A stretch of 64,000 nt of DNA from JADJPL01 sp040382095 (GCA_040382095.1 JBEIGB010000003.1:1-64000), one strand, 5' to 3'. Shown: positions 53,821 to 62,398, counted from the stretch's first letter. Notes: a model not told the origin generated them from the letters alone. Numbers and translations are program-made.

Positions 53821-54103
53821 GCGGATAGGATTTTTATCAAGGAATTCCTTTGCCTCCGGCAGGAAAATTTCGTCGCCCAAAGGGCCTGCCCTCATACGGC
53901 GCATAAGTACTTGGGGTTGTATAAAAGACTTTTGCCGCCCTCGGCGGCAGGACGATATTTTTTAAAACGCCGATTTTGTTCGTTTCGCTTCGCGAAACGA
54001 ACAAAATCGGCGTTTTAAAAAATATCCTGAGGCTGTGTAAAAAGTATTCCGCCGCCGTAGGCGGCGGAAGAATATTTTTTAAAAACGCAGAACAACACTT
54101 TCA
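53821..54103. repeat. Intergenic region with palindromic copy R9
   Basis: Copy R9 (about 53913-54085) starts GGGGTTGTATAAAAG, has a GCCGCC hairpin, then a perfect 35-bp-arm palindrome at 53954-54026 capped GCTTCGC (53987-53993; GCGAAGC on the minus strand), GAGGCTGTGTAAAAAG and the hairpin CCGCCGCCGTAGGCGGCGG. The AATATTTTTTAAAAACGC that follows resembles the left half of a further, broken palindrome. It lies between convergent genes. Confidence 0.9.
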
Positions 54104-54259
54104 TCAGGACACATCGAAAGACTTTACCGGCGGGATGGGCTGATCGTCCTCTTCTTTTGCAGAAGGCGGCGTTGTAAGCACTTTATAGAAAAAATATACC
54201 GTGAAGGCGGTAACCGTAATGACGGATCCCAGGAACATAATTAATGCAGTCGTATTCAT
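54104..54259 (-). CDS. MetS-type small subunit of an NSS transporter
   Basis: A 51-residue membrane peptide: MNTTALIMFLGSVITVTAF, one helix (about 5-27), then a polar tail rich in Pro, Glu and Asp ending SFDVS. Single-span peptides of this kind (MetS) accompany MetP-type sodium symporters and are needed for transport in Corynebacterium. It starts 29 bp after the symporter gene on the same strand. It is shorter than usual gene-calling cut-offs and is easily missed. Confidence 0.85.
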   Translation of the reverse strand: MNTTALIMFLGSVITVTAFTVYFFYKVLTTPPSAKEEDDQPIPPVKSFDVS

Positions 54260-54288
54260 ATTTTGAGAGTTTGTGGTCTTGAATAAAA

Positions 54289-55881
54289 TCAGGCAGTTGT
54301 TGTAAACCTACCTTCCCTTTGGCGCTTGCGGTATGCGACGGCCACGAGTACTGCGATGCCAATCCACATGCCGAGCAGTGCAAAACGGGCGATATTTCTC
54401 AATAAAATAGTCTTGTTAAGCTCCGCGATGGTTGCTTCACTGATTGTAGAGTCCATCAGTTGTTTATGTATCGCAGTATTATTGATGGTATCTATAATAG
54501 AAGGGAGGCTAAAGACAAAAATAGCGATAAGGATAAGTGGCGTGATAAATTTGATAATAAATTTGAATGCGATCGGCACCTTGATATCTGCGCCCAGGGT
54601 AATTTCCTTCCATCCCCGGTTGACGCCGAAAACCCATGCAAAGAGGATAGTTTCGAAAAGGGCGAACACGACGAGGGAGACGGTACCTGCCCAGTAATCA
54701 TATTCATCGAAAACACCATAGTTGAAGAAAACGACCGTCGGCAGGCCCAGGAGGAAAACCAATGCGCCGAAGAGCCAGGCGGCTTGTTCGCGCCGCCAGC
54801 CAAATTCATCCCGCATGAAGCCCATGATCGGGGTGCCCATGGCCAGTGAGGAGGTAATCCCTGCAAAGAAGAGCAGGCCAAACCACATCACTCCGGCAAA
54901 GACCGCAATAATGGGTCCCCATTGCTGGAAGAGGTAGGGGAGGGTGCGGAAGCCCAGTCCCAGTCCGCCCGCCTTGTTGACCAGCTCGGTCATGCCGTCA
55001 ATGCCGAAATAACCCACTGTAATCGGGATGACGATCGCACCGCCCAGGACGACCTCTACAAACTCATTCATCCAGCCTGCCGACATGGCATTGAGCGCGA
55101 TGTCGTCGCGGGAGCGCATGTAAGAAGCGTAACACTGGATACTGCCCATTCCGACCGAGAGGGTGAAAAAGATTTGTCCTGCGGCGGCAAGCCATACCTT
55201 GCCCGACCATATCGTGTCGAAATTCGGTGTCCAGAGGAAATTCAGCCCTTCCGTACCATCAAAGATTGCCCCGTCGTTGCCTGCTTTCAGCGAAATCCCG
55301 CGGATGGCAAGGATAATTCCAAATAGGATCAGGAGGGGCATACCGACTTTTGCTACTTTTTCCACCCCGCCGCTAAGCCCGCGGGACAGGATCCAGGTAT
55401 TGAGGAGCAGACAGATTATCCAAAAGATTATTGGCTGTATATTGCTAAGGCTCGTATAGTCCCCAAAAAATTGGGATACCTGATCGCTCGTCTGGCCACC
55501 GAAAACGCCCGTAAGCGAATGCCAGACATAGCCCAGTGCCCAGCTTTCGAGGTAACAGTAGTATGCAGCTACTGCCAGGTTGGTAAAAATACCGAATACC
55601 CCGATGTATTTCCAAAAAGCAAATTTTGACATCGAGTCCAGGATAAACGGTGTGCTGTGGTGCCCATGCCGGCCCCCGAAGCGGCCCATTGACCATTCGA
55701 TGAACAAGAGTGGTATCCCCATCAGAAAGAAACATACCAAATAGGGGATAATGAAGGAGCCACCGCCATTTTGTATGGCTTGTACCGGAAAACGCAGGAA
55801 GTTACCCAACCCCACTGCATTGCCGGCCATCGCCAGTACTAAACCTACGCGCGAGCCCCATGATTCGTTGTGACTTGACAT
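54289..55881 (-). CDS. Sodium:neurotransmitter symporter family transporter (MetP-like)
   Basis: A 530-residue NSS/SNF transporter with about twelve helices. The sodium/substrate site is in helix 1 (GLVLAMAGNAVGLGNFLRFP) and the unwound helix 6 region (FFTLSVGMGSIQCYASY). The family typically imports amino acids with sodium; the following MetS-type peptide suggests methionine or alanine. An extended charged loop is absent, as in prokaryotic members. Preceded by a long regulatory region. Confidence 0.95.
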   Translation of the reverse strand: MSSHNESWGSRVGLVLAMAGNAVGLGNFLRFPVQAIQNGGGSFIIPYLVCFFLMGIPLLFIEWSMGRFGGRHGHHSTPFILDSMSKFAFWKYIGVFGIFTNLAVAAYYCYLESWALGYVWHSLTGVFGGQTSDQVSQFFGDYTSLSNIQPIIFWIICLLLNTWILSRGLSGGVEKVAKVGMPLLILFGIILAIRGISLKAGNDGAIFDGTEGLNFLWTPNFDTIWSGKVWLAAAGQIFFTLSVGMGSIQCYASYMRSRDDIALNAMSAGWMNEFVEVVLGGAIVIPITVGYFGIDGMTELVNKAGGLGLGFRTLPYLFQQWGPIIAVFAGVMWFGLLFFAGITSSLAMGTPIMGFMRDEFGWRREQAAWLFGALVFLLGLPTVVFFNYGVFDEYDYWAGTVSLVVFALFETILFAWVFGVNRGWKEITLGADIKVPIAFKFIIKFITPLILIAIFVFSLPSIIDTINNTAIHKQLMDSTISEATIAELNKTILLRNIARFALLGMWIGIAVLVAVAYRKRQREGRFTTTA

Positions 55882-56645
55882 AAATCAGGTTAATTAAATA
55901 GTGAACAAATCATTGATCTTCTTATTTCCGGGATCCGGCTCATAAACAGGGCTGTACTGCTTCAGAATGCCTTCGTATGGACGAAAATTATGCTTTTCCT
56001 CCTTCACGCTGGCTCGTCCCGACAGGTCTGACCGTGTTAAAGTAAGCCAATTGTCCTTTGGCGGCTTAAGATATAACTAATCTGCTTTACTGCAAATACA
56101 TTTAAAGTTAGACTTGTTACTACAGGTCTTTGTAGTGGAAAAAAAGCGCTGTTTTTCACCTGCGATAATCCCTGGGTTATGTAAAATTCCTTTTGCTGCC
56201 CCTGGTGCAAAATATTATTCCGAGACTGCCCGGAAGGTCCTTTGGTCGTGCAAGCCGCTGAATTTGATTTGAGTGAGGCTGTCGCAAAAGTATTGCTGAG
56301 CTTTTATGAAAAGGTGTTTTTGCCACCCAAAACCCAAAGTAGCCCGCGTTGCCAAATGATGTTGTTTTAATAACGCTATGTTGTTTATTTTTAAAATAAA
56401 ATTAACATAAAATCAATTAATTTAAAATTTTATTTTGAAAAAGAAGCGAATAAAGAATTTCTTGCACAATTTTGGTATAATCTTTATTGCCGGCGCAGCG
56501 GCAGGACTTTTTATACGGCCCCCTGTTTACTAATTTCAGAATTTTTTAAAAGCCCGTGCTTTGAACCGGGGATAATTTTATTATTTTCAATAAATGTCTA
56601 ATATTTTTTCAAATAATATAATTAAATAAAAAAAATCATAAAATA
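55882..56645. other. Long intergenic region upstream of the small RNA
   Basis: About 56109 starts a second-family copy (AGACTTGTTACTACAGG then TTGTAGTGGAAAAAAAGC). Degenerate first-family modules (TGGGTTATGTAAAA, GGTCCTTTGGTCGTGC, GAGGCTGTCGCAAAAG) fill 56165-56300. 56370-56645 is strongly AT-rich. No protein-coding frame was found. Confidence 0.6.
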
Positions 56646-56677
56646 TTTGTAAAAAAAAGCACGGTGTTTTAAATTTG
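56646..56677 (+). promoter_or_regulatory. Bacteroidota-type promoter of the tRNA-like RNA
   Basis: TTTG (56646-56649) is followed after 20 bases by TAAATTTG (56670-56677), both elements of the consensus. The start would be near 56684. A 7-bp leader hairpin (AGCGATC-gaaagct-GATCGCT, 56686-56706) lies between this start and the RNA body. Confidence 0.75.
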
Positions 56678-56718
56678 TGATATCAGAGCGATCGAAAGCT
56701 GATCGCTATAATTAATAA

Positions 56719-56921
56719 TGTGAGGTGATGAAACAGGCAGCCAGGCCCTCTTGTCTCGGGGGTAGGGATCCGGCTTCGGCCGGGACTGGATAAACTTGGG
56801 ATAAGTCTCAGCGACCTCGCCTTGCCTGGCTTGGCGAGGCCGGCTCCAAGACTGGGGTTGACCACCGCGAAACTGTTCCTATGCTAACTTCCCTTTGAAG
56901 GTTCGAATCCTTCCCTCACAG
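56719..56921 (+). ncRNA. Unclassified 203-nt structured RNA with tRNA-like outer fold
   Basis: Ends pair as a perfect 7-bp stem (TGTGAGG 56719-56725 with CCTCACA 56914-56920). Immediately before the 3' strand is a perfect tRNA T arm (GAAGG-TTCGAAT-CCTTC, 56897-56913). After the 5' strand come 20 bases containing the D-loop-like AACAGGCAG but little D stem, then a 5-7-5 anticodon-like arm (CCCTC-TTGTCTC-GGGGG, 56746-56762; U at position 33, GUC at 34-36). Between it and the T arm are about 134 extra bases. These hold CCGGC-TTCG-GCCGG (56770-56783), a 7-bp hairpin CCTCGCC/GGCGAGG (56815-56839), and flanking pairs AGTCT/AGACT and AAC/GTT; CTTGG/CCAAG could form a pseudoknot. CCA is not encoded. 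Its own promoter and terminator make it a discrete transcript. It is not a normal tRNA and does not match tmRNA, RNase P or SRP RNA motifs I know. 6S RNA cannot be excluded. Confidence 0.7.
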
Positions 56922-56934
56922 CGACTAAAATTTT

Positions 56935-56973
56935 AAAGGCCTTGTAAACCAATGTTTTACAAGGCCTTTTTTT
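56935..56973 (+). terminator. Strong terminator of the tRNA-like RNA
   Basis: Stem AAAGGCCTTGTAAA / TTTACAAGGCCTTT closes a 6-base loop and is followed by a run of seven T, on the plus strand. It lies 14 bases after the RNA body. Confidence 0.92.
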
Positions 56974-57205
56974 ATCCTGGCAATAAAACTTACCACTTGA
57001 TTACAGGCGGCTGTCCCATGCGTACCGGAGCTGTATAAAAAGATGAACGGGTGCTGCCAGTATTATTTTAAACAGGGTTGTCTCACAAGTCCTTTGGCGG
57101 ATGTCCCACAAGTCCTTTGCTACCGAAGGCGGCAGAATCTTTTCGGATAGTTTCAACCAGCCGGGGGCTTTTTACACAACCCCCGGCGCTTTACACGGTG
57201 AGGTA
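56974..57205. repeat. Partial repeat copy R11
   Basis: About 57009-57184 contains GGCTGTCCCATGCG, GAGCTGTATAAAAAG, GGTTGTCTCACAAGTCCTTTGGCGG, a second GTCCCACAAGTCCTTTG and the inverted end GGGGGCTTTTTACACAACCCCC. The GAAGC palindrome is missing. It separates the small RNA from the convergent helical-repeat gene. Confidence 0.7.
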
Positions 57206-58843
57206 TCAGAGTCGGGTCCGGTTGTTTTTTGATTTAGGCATTTTCTTGATTGCTTTATTATCAAAGGGGGATGGGTCGTTGACAGGCAACTGTACCCTGC
57301 CCTTGTACAGCTGGTTAAAGTTTTGCGCATAAACTTTGCTGTGCAGGGAATCGAGGGCCATGGTCCATAGGTCTTCATAGGGGATGACTTCAAAGTGCCG
57401 TCCTTTCTGGGCCATTTCCAGGGGCAGACCCTCGAGTTTTTCTTTCCAGGGCTGGACCTGCCGGGCTACGGCTGTGCGATGGAATCCGACCTGGGGGATT
57501 TCGAGGAGCATTCTTATGAAAAGGTTGCTCCGATAAGTATCGTCTTTTTGCAAATAGCGGGTGCAGTATTTTTTGATTGCTTCGATACGGTCCAAAGCCA
57601 TTTCATAGCGCCGTTGGGCAATGGTAAACATGATCTGCAAGATGAGGATGGGAATATTCATCCCTTGTTTATCGCGGGAAAAGATCGGCACTTCGTTGAG
57701 GAATTTACCCAGGCGGAAGTTGTTGCCGATTTCCTCCGGGGTCGTTTCTACTTTTCCAATCGTTTTCAGGTACATCACATACGCTTCAAAGATTTTCCAT
57801 TGTTCGACAATGGACATATCCATGCGCTTGAATTCCAGATGGTGTACCACCTGGAGGTAGATATGGTAGGCTTGCTGGTAATTGCCGGTATGCATTGCGA
57901 GGATAAACGACAGCTCCCTGTTCTTGAACCAATTGAGGCTCCCGTTCTTTTCCTGGAGGAGGTTGATTTCTGCGATTTTCAAGCCTTCTGTATAATCCCG
58001 GAGATAAGTACAGCATGCAATCATCTGGAAGTGGAAAAAGGTTTTTACGCTCGGGGCATTGAACGGTTTGGTATGTATCCAATCGAGCGCTTCCTGTGAA
58101 ACCTGGCGTGCTTTGCGGTAGTCGTTCTGGCACATGGCCACAAGGGTAACGATCTGCAGGTAATAGCGTTGAAAGTGAAAGGAGGGTTTATCCCGGGATT
58201 CTTCCTGAAGTGCCTGGATAAATTCTTTGGCCTGTTCCAGGGTTGTCGCGCTGGAAGCTTTGGAGTGTGCGAAATTTGCGGCCAGGAGCAGGTAGCATCC
58301 CTGTGCCTGGGACTCCAGGTCGCATTGCCTGGTCAGTGTTTTGGTGAGGGAATGGTAATGGGAAAATTTTCTGGCATCCGGCATCCGGGTCGCATACAGC
58401 GAACGCAGCATTTTACAGGCATCCAGGGATAATTCGGTAAATTCAAAGAGGGTGCTTTGCTTTAATACCCGGTGGGCAAGTTCCATCGCCATATTGACCG
58501 CGCCCCGGTTGAACAGAATCCTTACCGCATACATTTGCTTGAGGCAGATAAGGTAGGCCCTATTAGCCTCCGTATAGTTCGACTGTTTGACATTCAGGAA
58601 AAACAGGGTATTCAGCAGCCGGTTTTTGAACCTGGTTTTTAGCTTCCGGTAAGCTTGTTCTGACGGATCGGATTGGAAAAAGTACTGTGCGGCATCGCTA
58701 TCGCTGCGAATATTTCCGGAAAGCATTTGGGTATAAAAATCATTGAGCATAGAGGGTATCAGCCCGCGCCCATATCCGATGACATCAATATGCCTGGCTT
58801 TATTGCGTTCGAGTAACTGGATCAATTCTTTTATGTTTTCCAT
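57206..58843 (-). CDS. Large helical-repeat (TPR-like) hypothetical protein
   Basis: A 545-residue all-helical protein without signal peptide or membrane segments. Helix pairs with TPR/SEL1-like spacing occur through the middle (for example NRAYLICLKQMYAVRILFNRG, LAMHTGNYQQAYHIYLQVVHHL, FTIAQRRYEMALDRIEAIKKY). The start at 58843 (MENIKELIQLLERNKARHIDVI) gives a conserved-looking N-terminus. The C-terminus is basic. I recognise no named family. Transcribed alone. Confidence 0.8.
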   Translation of the reverse strand: MENIKELIQLLERNKARHIDVIGYGRGLIPSMLNDFYTQMLSGNIRSDSDAAQYFFQSDPSEQAYRKLKTRFKNRLLNTLFFLNVKQSNYTEANRAYLICLKQMYAVRILFNRGAVNMAMELAHRVLKQSTLFEFTELSLDACKMLRSLYATRMPDARKFSHYHSLTKTLTRQCDLESQAQGCYLLLAANFAHSKASSATTLEQAKEFIQALQEESRDKPSFHFQRYYLQIVTLVAMCQNDYRKARQVSQEALDWIHTKPFNAPSVKTFFHFQMIACCTYLRDYTEGLKIAEINLLQEKNGSLNWFKNRELSFILAMHTGNYQQAYHIYLQVVHHLEFKRMDMSIVEQWKIFEAYVMYLKTIGKVETTPEEIGNNFRLGKFLNEVPIFSRDKQGMNIPILILQIMFTIAQRRYEMALDRIEAIKKYCTRYLQKDDTYRSNLFIRMLLEIPQVGFHRTAVARQVQPWKEKLEGLPLEMAQKGRHFEVIPYEDLWTMALDSLHSKVYAQNFNQLYKGRVQLPVNDPSPFDNKAIKKMPKSKNNRTRL

Positions 58844-59516
58844 TTTTTGGGTGTTTTGCTTAGTTTTAACTATTCAGGCCGACGGGTTCAAAGGGCAGCG
58901 GCGGGGCCTGTTTTCAAAGGTAAATCGGCCCTCGGGTATTTTATAAACTGGCCGTTGCTTCTTGCTTGTTATTTACAATTTTTGTGCAAATGGATATTGG
59001 GTGGGATTATGCTATGGGTGGCTGGGCCTGCCTTCCAGGCCGGTGGAGCAGTGGGTGCTTTTCAAAGGGCAGGGAGACAGGCCGACAAGGTCTGCCCCCC
59101 TGCTTCCACAAAGCACCCGTTAAAAATGCTAACCCATATACCTTACAAAGGTAAGTGGCTTCCTATTCCCGGGAAAGGCCAGTTGGCGTAGCGGTGTTGC
59201 ACCCGTTAAATAGGGGGGATTGACGGCAGGATACTACTTAAACGGCTGTTTTTCAAATACATATTTTTTTGAAAAAGCGGTCGTTTTTGGGGTGTGCCCG
59301 ATTGGGATGGGCCCCGCACGGTCTGCGGTGTGGCAGGCAGGGATAGCCGAACAGTATTCCCGCTACAAGTCAGACATTTTGAAAGGAGGATATCATTTGT
59401 GCGTTTGGAGGGCGACGGGGCCACCGATGTAAGTCGTGCACCCCAGCAGGCGCCGATGGCTGCTGGAACAGCAGGGCATCGCTGTTTGAGCCAATGGTGG
59501 TCCCGTCGCAGGCAGT
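58844..59516. other. Intergenic region without recognised features (673 bp)
   Basis: Several short frames exist on both strands but none has recognisable content or a start signal. A weak direct similarity of GGGCAG/GGCAGG runs is visible. The left end should hold the promoter of the helical-repeat gene. Confidence 0.5.
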
Positions 59517-60035
59517 TTATTTTGCCACTTTTTTATAAACCCCGCCGATCGAGGTAGTGGTAGGGGTAAGGCAGAAGAGGGAGAGTGCGTCCGCTGGGTT
59601 TTCCTGGCCACCTCCTTCGGCGCCTACGAAGATTTCGTTATTCGGCATCATGCGGATCGTGAGGAAAGTGGGATCGGCTGCACCGGGATTTACAGGCGTC
59701 TGAATGTATCCGTTGCGGTAATCTCCGATGCCACGGAAAGTACATGCCGGGGAGCCTGCGAGCGGGCTGCTGGTAAAAGTGACCTCGACTTTTTCTCCGG
59801 CAATCCACTTGACCGTGAATTTTTTCCAGAAGCCCTTGTCGGGATAATTGGCATCAGCGAAAGCCCCTGAAAGTTCTTCCAGGGAAGCCTCTCTATAGAT
59901 TTTTTCTTCTTTGGCAGGTGCCGGTGTCGAGGTGGAGGACTCCGAAGTTTCGCTCTTATTTGCTTTTTTATCGGACTTACATGAAAAGGAAAGGAAGCCA
60001 AGCAATAAACAGCAGGCAAAAAAGTATTTTTTCAT
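59517..60035 (-). CDS. Putative lipoprotein
   Basis: A 172-residue precursor from MKKYFFACCLLLGFLSFSC (60035); the frame is open further upstream but only this start gives a lipobox (LSFSC, lipid Cys at 19). A Lys/Ser/Thr/Pro linker follows, then a small beta domain (FTVKWIAGEKVEVTFTSSPLAG ... IRMMPNNEIFVGAEGGG). It should sit in a membrane facing the periplasm. No known family recognised. It lies after a strong terminator of the upstream gene, so it is probably separately transcribed. Confidence 0.8.
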   Translation of the reverse strand: MKKYFFACCLLLGFLSFSCKSDKKANKSETSESSTSTPAPAKEEKIYREASLEELSGAFADANYPDKGFWKKFTVKWIAGEKVEVTFTSSPLAGSPACTFRGIGDYRNGYIQTPVNPGAADPTFLTIRMMPNNEIFVGAEGGGQENPADALSLFCLTPTTTSIGGVYKKVAK

Positions 60036-60115
60036 AGTTTCTTTATTTCGGGCGAAAATACAACTTTTTATAGATTTTGCTAAAAGGCTGTTTGCTTGTG
60101 TTGGGCAGGAAAAAG

Positions 60116-60175
60116 GCCCGGGGGCCCGACAAAAGTTACCAGTCGCTTTAACTGGTTGCCTTTGTCGGCCCCGGG
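60116..60175 (-). terminator. Large GC-rich terminator hairpin
   Basis: Arms GCCCGGGGGCCCGACAAAAG and CTTTGTCGGCCCCGGGC pair with one bulge around a loop that has its own small hairpin (ACCAGT/ACTGGT). On the minus strand CCTTTTTCC follows. It lies 30 bp after the stop of the 60205-60813 gene. Confidence 0.8.
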
Positions 60176-60204
60176 CATGGAAAATGAAGTGGATGAGACA
60201 ACAA

Positions 60205-60813
60205 TTATCGGTTGAACTGCTGATAGAGGGTACGTTCGGGCGTATGGACGGCGAACGTATAGGTGCCCTGGGGCAGGCGGGAAAGATTATAGCGCCGCTG
60301 CAGGGCGATGGTGGCAGGCACAACATCCTCAAAAACAAGCTCTCCTTCCTGGCTGACGATGGCCACTCTTACACTGGCTACCTGCTGGTTGGCTACCCGA
60401 AGCTCAACGGCGTCTGCTTCCATTTTTATCTGGGGAAGCTGCAAGATGCTGCACTGCCCGGGATCCAGGTCAATGGTGTTTTCCAGAAGGATAAAAGGCT
60501 GGGCGACTTCTTTTCCATTGAGCGCGATGGAAGCAGTGTAGGCACCTGGTGCCATTTCTTCCAGGTTGAAGGCCCGCGAATAACGCCCCTGGTTTACCTT
60601 CTCCTGGTAAACGACCGCACCATCAGGCCCCGTGAGCCGGATCTCAGCATAATCTGCTATCCGCGGGATGTTCAGGATGAGTTTCCGCTCTTTTCCAACT
60701 TTGATGGATACTCCAGAGGGGTCTGGGTGACTGGCAAATGCCTGGGCGTTCAGGGCACTGGCGGCTAGTATCAGTAGCGCGCTTTTCTGCAGGTGAACAA
60801 TTAAGTTCTTCAT
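60205..60813 (-). CDS. Secreted protein with two Ig-like/CTD-like domains
   Basis: A 202-residue precursor with a signal peptide (cleavage near NAQA). Two similar beta-sandwich units follow. The first contains AEIRLTGPDGAVVYQEKV...FNLEEMAPGAYTASI; the second VRVAIVSQEGELVFEDVV...YNLSRLPQGTYTFAV. Both resemble the fold of type IX sorting domains and DUF3244, with the L-x-x-L-P-x-G-x-Y pattern. The second could itself act as a sorting signal, ending YQQFNR. Function unknown. Confidence 0.8.
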   Translation of the reverse strand: MKNLIVHLQKSALLILAASALNAQAFASHPDPSGVSIKVGKERKLILNIPRIADYAEIRLTGPDGAVVYQEKVNQGRYSRAFNLEEMAPGAYTASIALNGKEVAQPFILLENTIDLDPGQCSILQLPQIKMEADAVELRVANQQVASVRVAIVSQEGELVFEDVVPATIALQRRYNLSRLPQGTYTFAVHTPERTLYQQFNR

Positions 60814-61236
60814 AATAATGTGGATTGTTTGGGTTAAAAAATGCCTTCTTATTGCGCAAAAGAAACGGCTAAATGCTTAGTGTAAAAATTACACCAACAA
60901 AGATACGGGCAGGAAGGGTCAGGTTTCCACCACAATTTTAACCAATAGTGATGCTATTTTAACACGGTAAAATAAAAATCGGCAAAACGACGGCAAAAAA
61001 ACACCTAAAACGCCAAATTATTATATGTCTGGATTGGGTTTTCTATTCCCTGGAGGAGGATACGGAGCGATTTGCCGAATAATATTGTGATTTGGCAAAA
61101 TGGGTATTAAAACAGGAAGTTTTTCAGGGCAGGGATCATTTTAGGGCGAATAACTACAAAGATGAGGCGGGTAGGGTACCTGCCCGCCCGTTGCATAACG
61201 GTACGATGGGTGCTTTTTGAGTAAGGGACCGGGCTT
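60814..61236. other. Intergenic region (423 bp), nothing recognised
   Basis: AT-rich with GTGTAAAAATTACACCAAC at about 60881, which contains a short inverted repeat (GTGTAA/TTACAC). No gene, terminator or repeat-family copy was identified. Confidence 0.5.
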
Positions 61237-62394
61237 TCAGGTCAATGCATAAGCGACTGCAAAAGCGGCGACGGCTGAGATGATACCACCTAAAAATATT
61301 GTATAGCACATCCGCAGGTAGTCATATTTCCTGCCGAGGGACTTCCCCAAAAAAAACAAGTCGCGTTGGATAGAATCTTCCAGGATTTCGGGCTCTTTGA
61401 GCAAGAGCGCGACGCCGTCCTGGTAATCCTGGTATTCCATTTTGAAGAAGTTACCAAAGAAGAAGAGGTTGGATTTTTTTTCCCGGACCATTGCCATGGA
61501 GGTAAAGCCGGGCATTTTTATGGGTCGGGTAGCCAGGGTGGCGAAGATCATGGCGCCGAGGCATGCAGAAAGCAGGACGGCGAGCATAGGCAATAGAGGG
61601 GGTATTTCGCGCAGGCGATCTGCTGCGAGGGGGACGACGATCGTAATGATCAGGGCGTTGACAGATAGCATCATATTGGCTTTGTTATCTGCAAGGGCGC
61701 TCAGGTCAATATGGTTGCGCAGGGCAGTTTTGAACATCATTTCGGCGCTGCGGTTTTCGCGGATAAGCGGTACGGGTTTAGTTTCTCCTTGTTTTTGGAG
61801 TTTCCGCATTTTCTTTTTGATAGCCCGCAGATTGTCTTCGCGGCCAAGGCCATATTCGAGCCAGGCTATTGGGGTGAAATACACCTGTTTTTTCAAGAAC
61901 TCCAGGTTAAGGCGTAGCCATTCCGCATCGGCGTAGTGCTGGTGGAGGAATACGCCCCACTCATGGCGCAGGGCTTTCAGATAGTCCGGGTAGGAATCGG
62001 AGCCGAGGTGATACATATCGGCATCGCGCAGGATTTGCTCGATCAGGTTACGCGGTGCTGCGGAGAGTTGGGTTGCCTGGATTGCGAGGCTGACTTCCCG
62101 GATTCCGTTTTCCGGGTATTGCTGTGCTTGTAAGAACTTAGCAGCGATTTCCTGGCTTGCCGCTTCATGCTCCTGATAGGTAACCGAGAATCCGGTATCG
62201 TGGAACAGCGCGGCGAGTTCGAGTATTTCGAGGGCTTCAACAGAGAGACCTTCCTTTATACCGATACCCATAGCCGCCTGGCGTACCCGCAGGGTATGGC
62301 CGAGGTTATGGAATTGATGGTCATCTTTCAGATAATCTTTGAGCAAGCTGACCACGAAAGTTTCTGCTGCAATGACGACGGCGGATTTTTCCAT
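61237..62394 (-). CDS. HD phosphohydrolase fused to Pycsar-effector transmembrane domain (PycTM)
   Basis: A 385-residue protein. The N-terminal HD domain has the metal motifs HNLGH (29-33) and FHDTGF (HD at 65-66), EHEAAS and a later RDADMYHLG. The C-terminal half is the DUF5706/PycTM module: LRNHIDLSALADNKANMMLSVN leads into two membrane helices (about 245-290), and a third lies at the C-terminus (about 360-383). PycTM proteins are effectors of Pycsar anti-phage systems, where a cyclic pyrimidine nucleotide triggers membrane damage. No cyclase gene is adjacent. It follows the DUF983 gene by 4 bp. Confidence 0.9.
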   Translation of the reverse strand: MEKSAVVIAAETFVVSLLKDYLKDDHQFHNLGHTLRVRQAAMGIGIKEGLSVEALEILELAALFHDTGFSVTYQEHEAASQEIAAKFLQAQQYPENGIREVSLAIQATQLSAAPRNLIEQILRDADMYHLGSDSYPDYLKALRHEWGVFLHQHYADAEWLRLNLEFLKKQVYFTPIAWLEYGLGREDNLRAIKKKMRKLQKQGETKPVPLIRENRSAEMMFKTALRNHIDLSALADNKANMMLSVNALIITIVVPLAADRLREIPPLLPMLAVLLSACLGAMIFATLATRPIKMPGFTSMAMVREKKSNLFFFGNFFKMEYQDYQDGVALLLKEPEILEDSIQRDLFFLGKSLGRKYDYLRMCYTIFLGGIISAVAAFAVAYALT

Positions 62395-62398
62395 ACGT

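Noticed and set aside
52390..53904. 504-codon minus-strand frame inside the TonB receptor
   Set aside because: Very long, but it lies opposite a receptor with signal peptide, plug and barrel; codon-bias shadow.
56746..56896. Group I intron inside a tRNA
   Set aside because: The insert (about 134 nt) is too short and lies outside the anticodon loop; the conserved core elements were not seen.
56719..56921. tmRNA (ssrA)
   Set aside because: Half the usual length, no GGxTTCGAC-like D-loop motif, no tag reading frame with a resume codon, and no G-U pair at the third acceptor position.
58847..59191. 114-codon plus-strand frame upstream of the helical-repeat gene
   Set aside because: Starts inside the start region of the divergent gene, and its composition (Gly/Trp/Cys-rich) is unlike neighbouring proteins.
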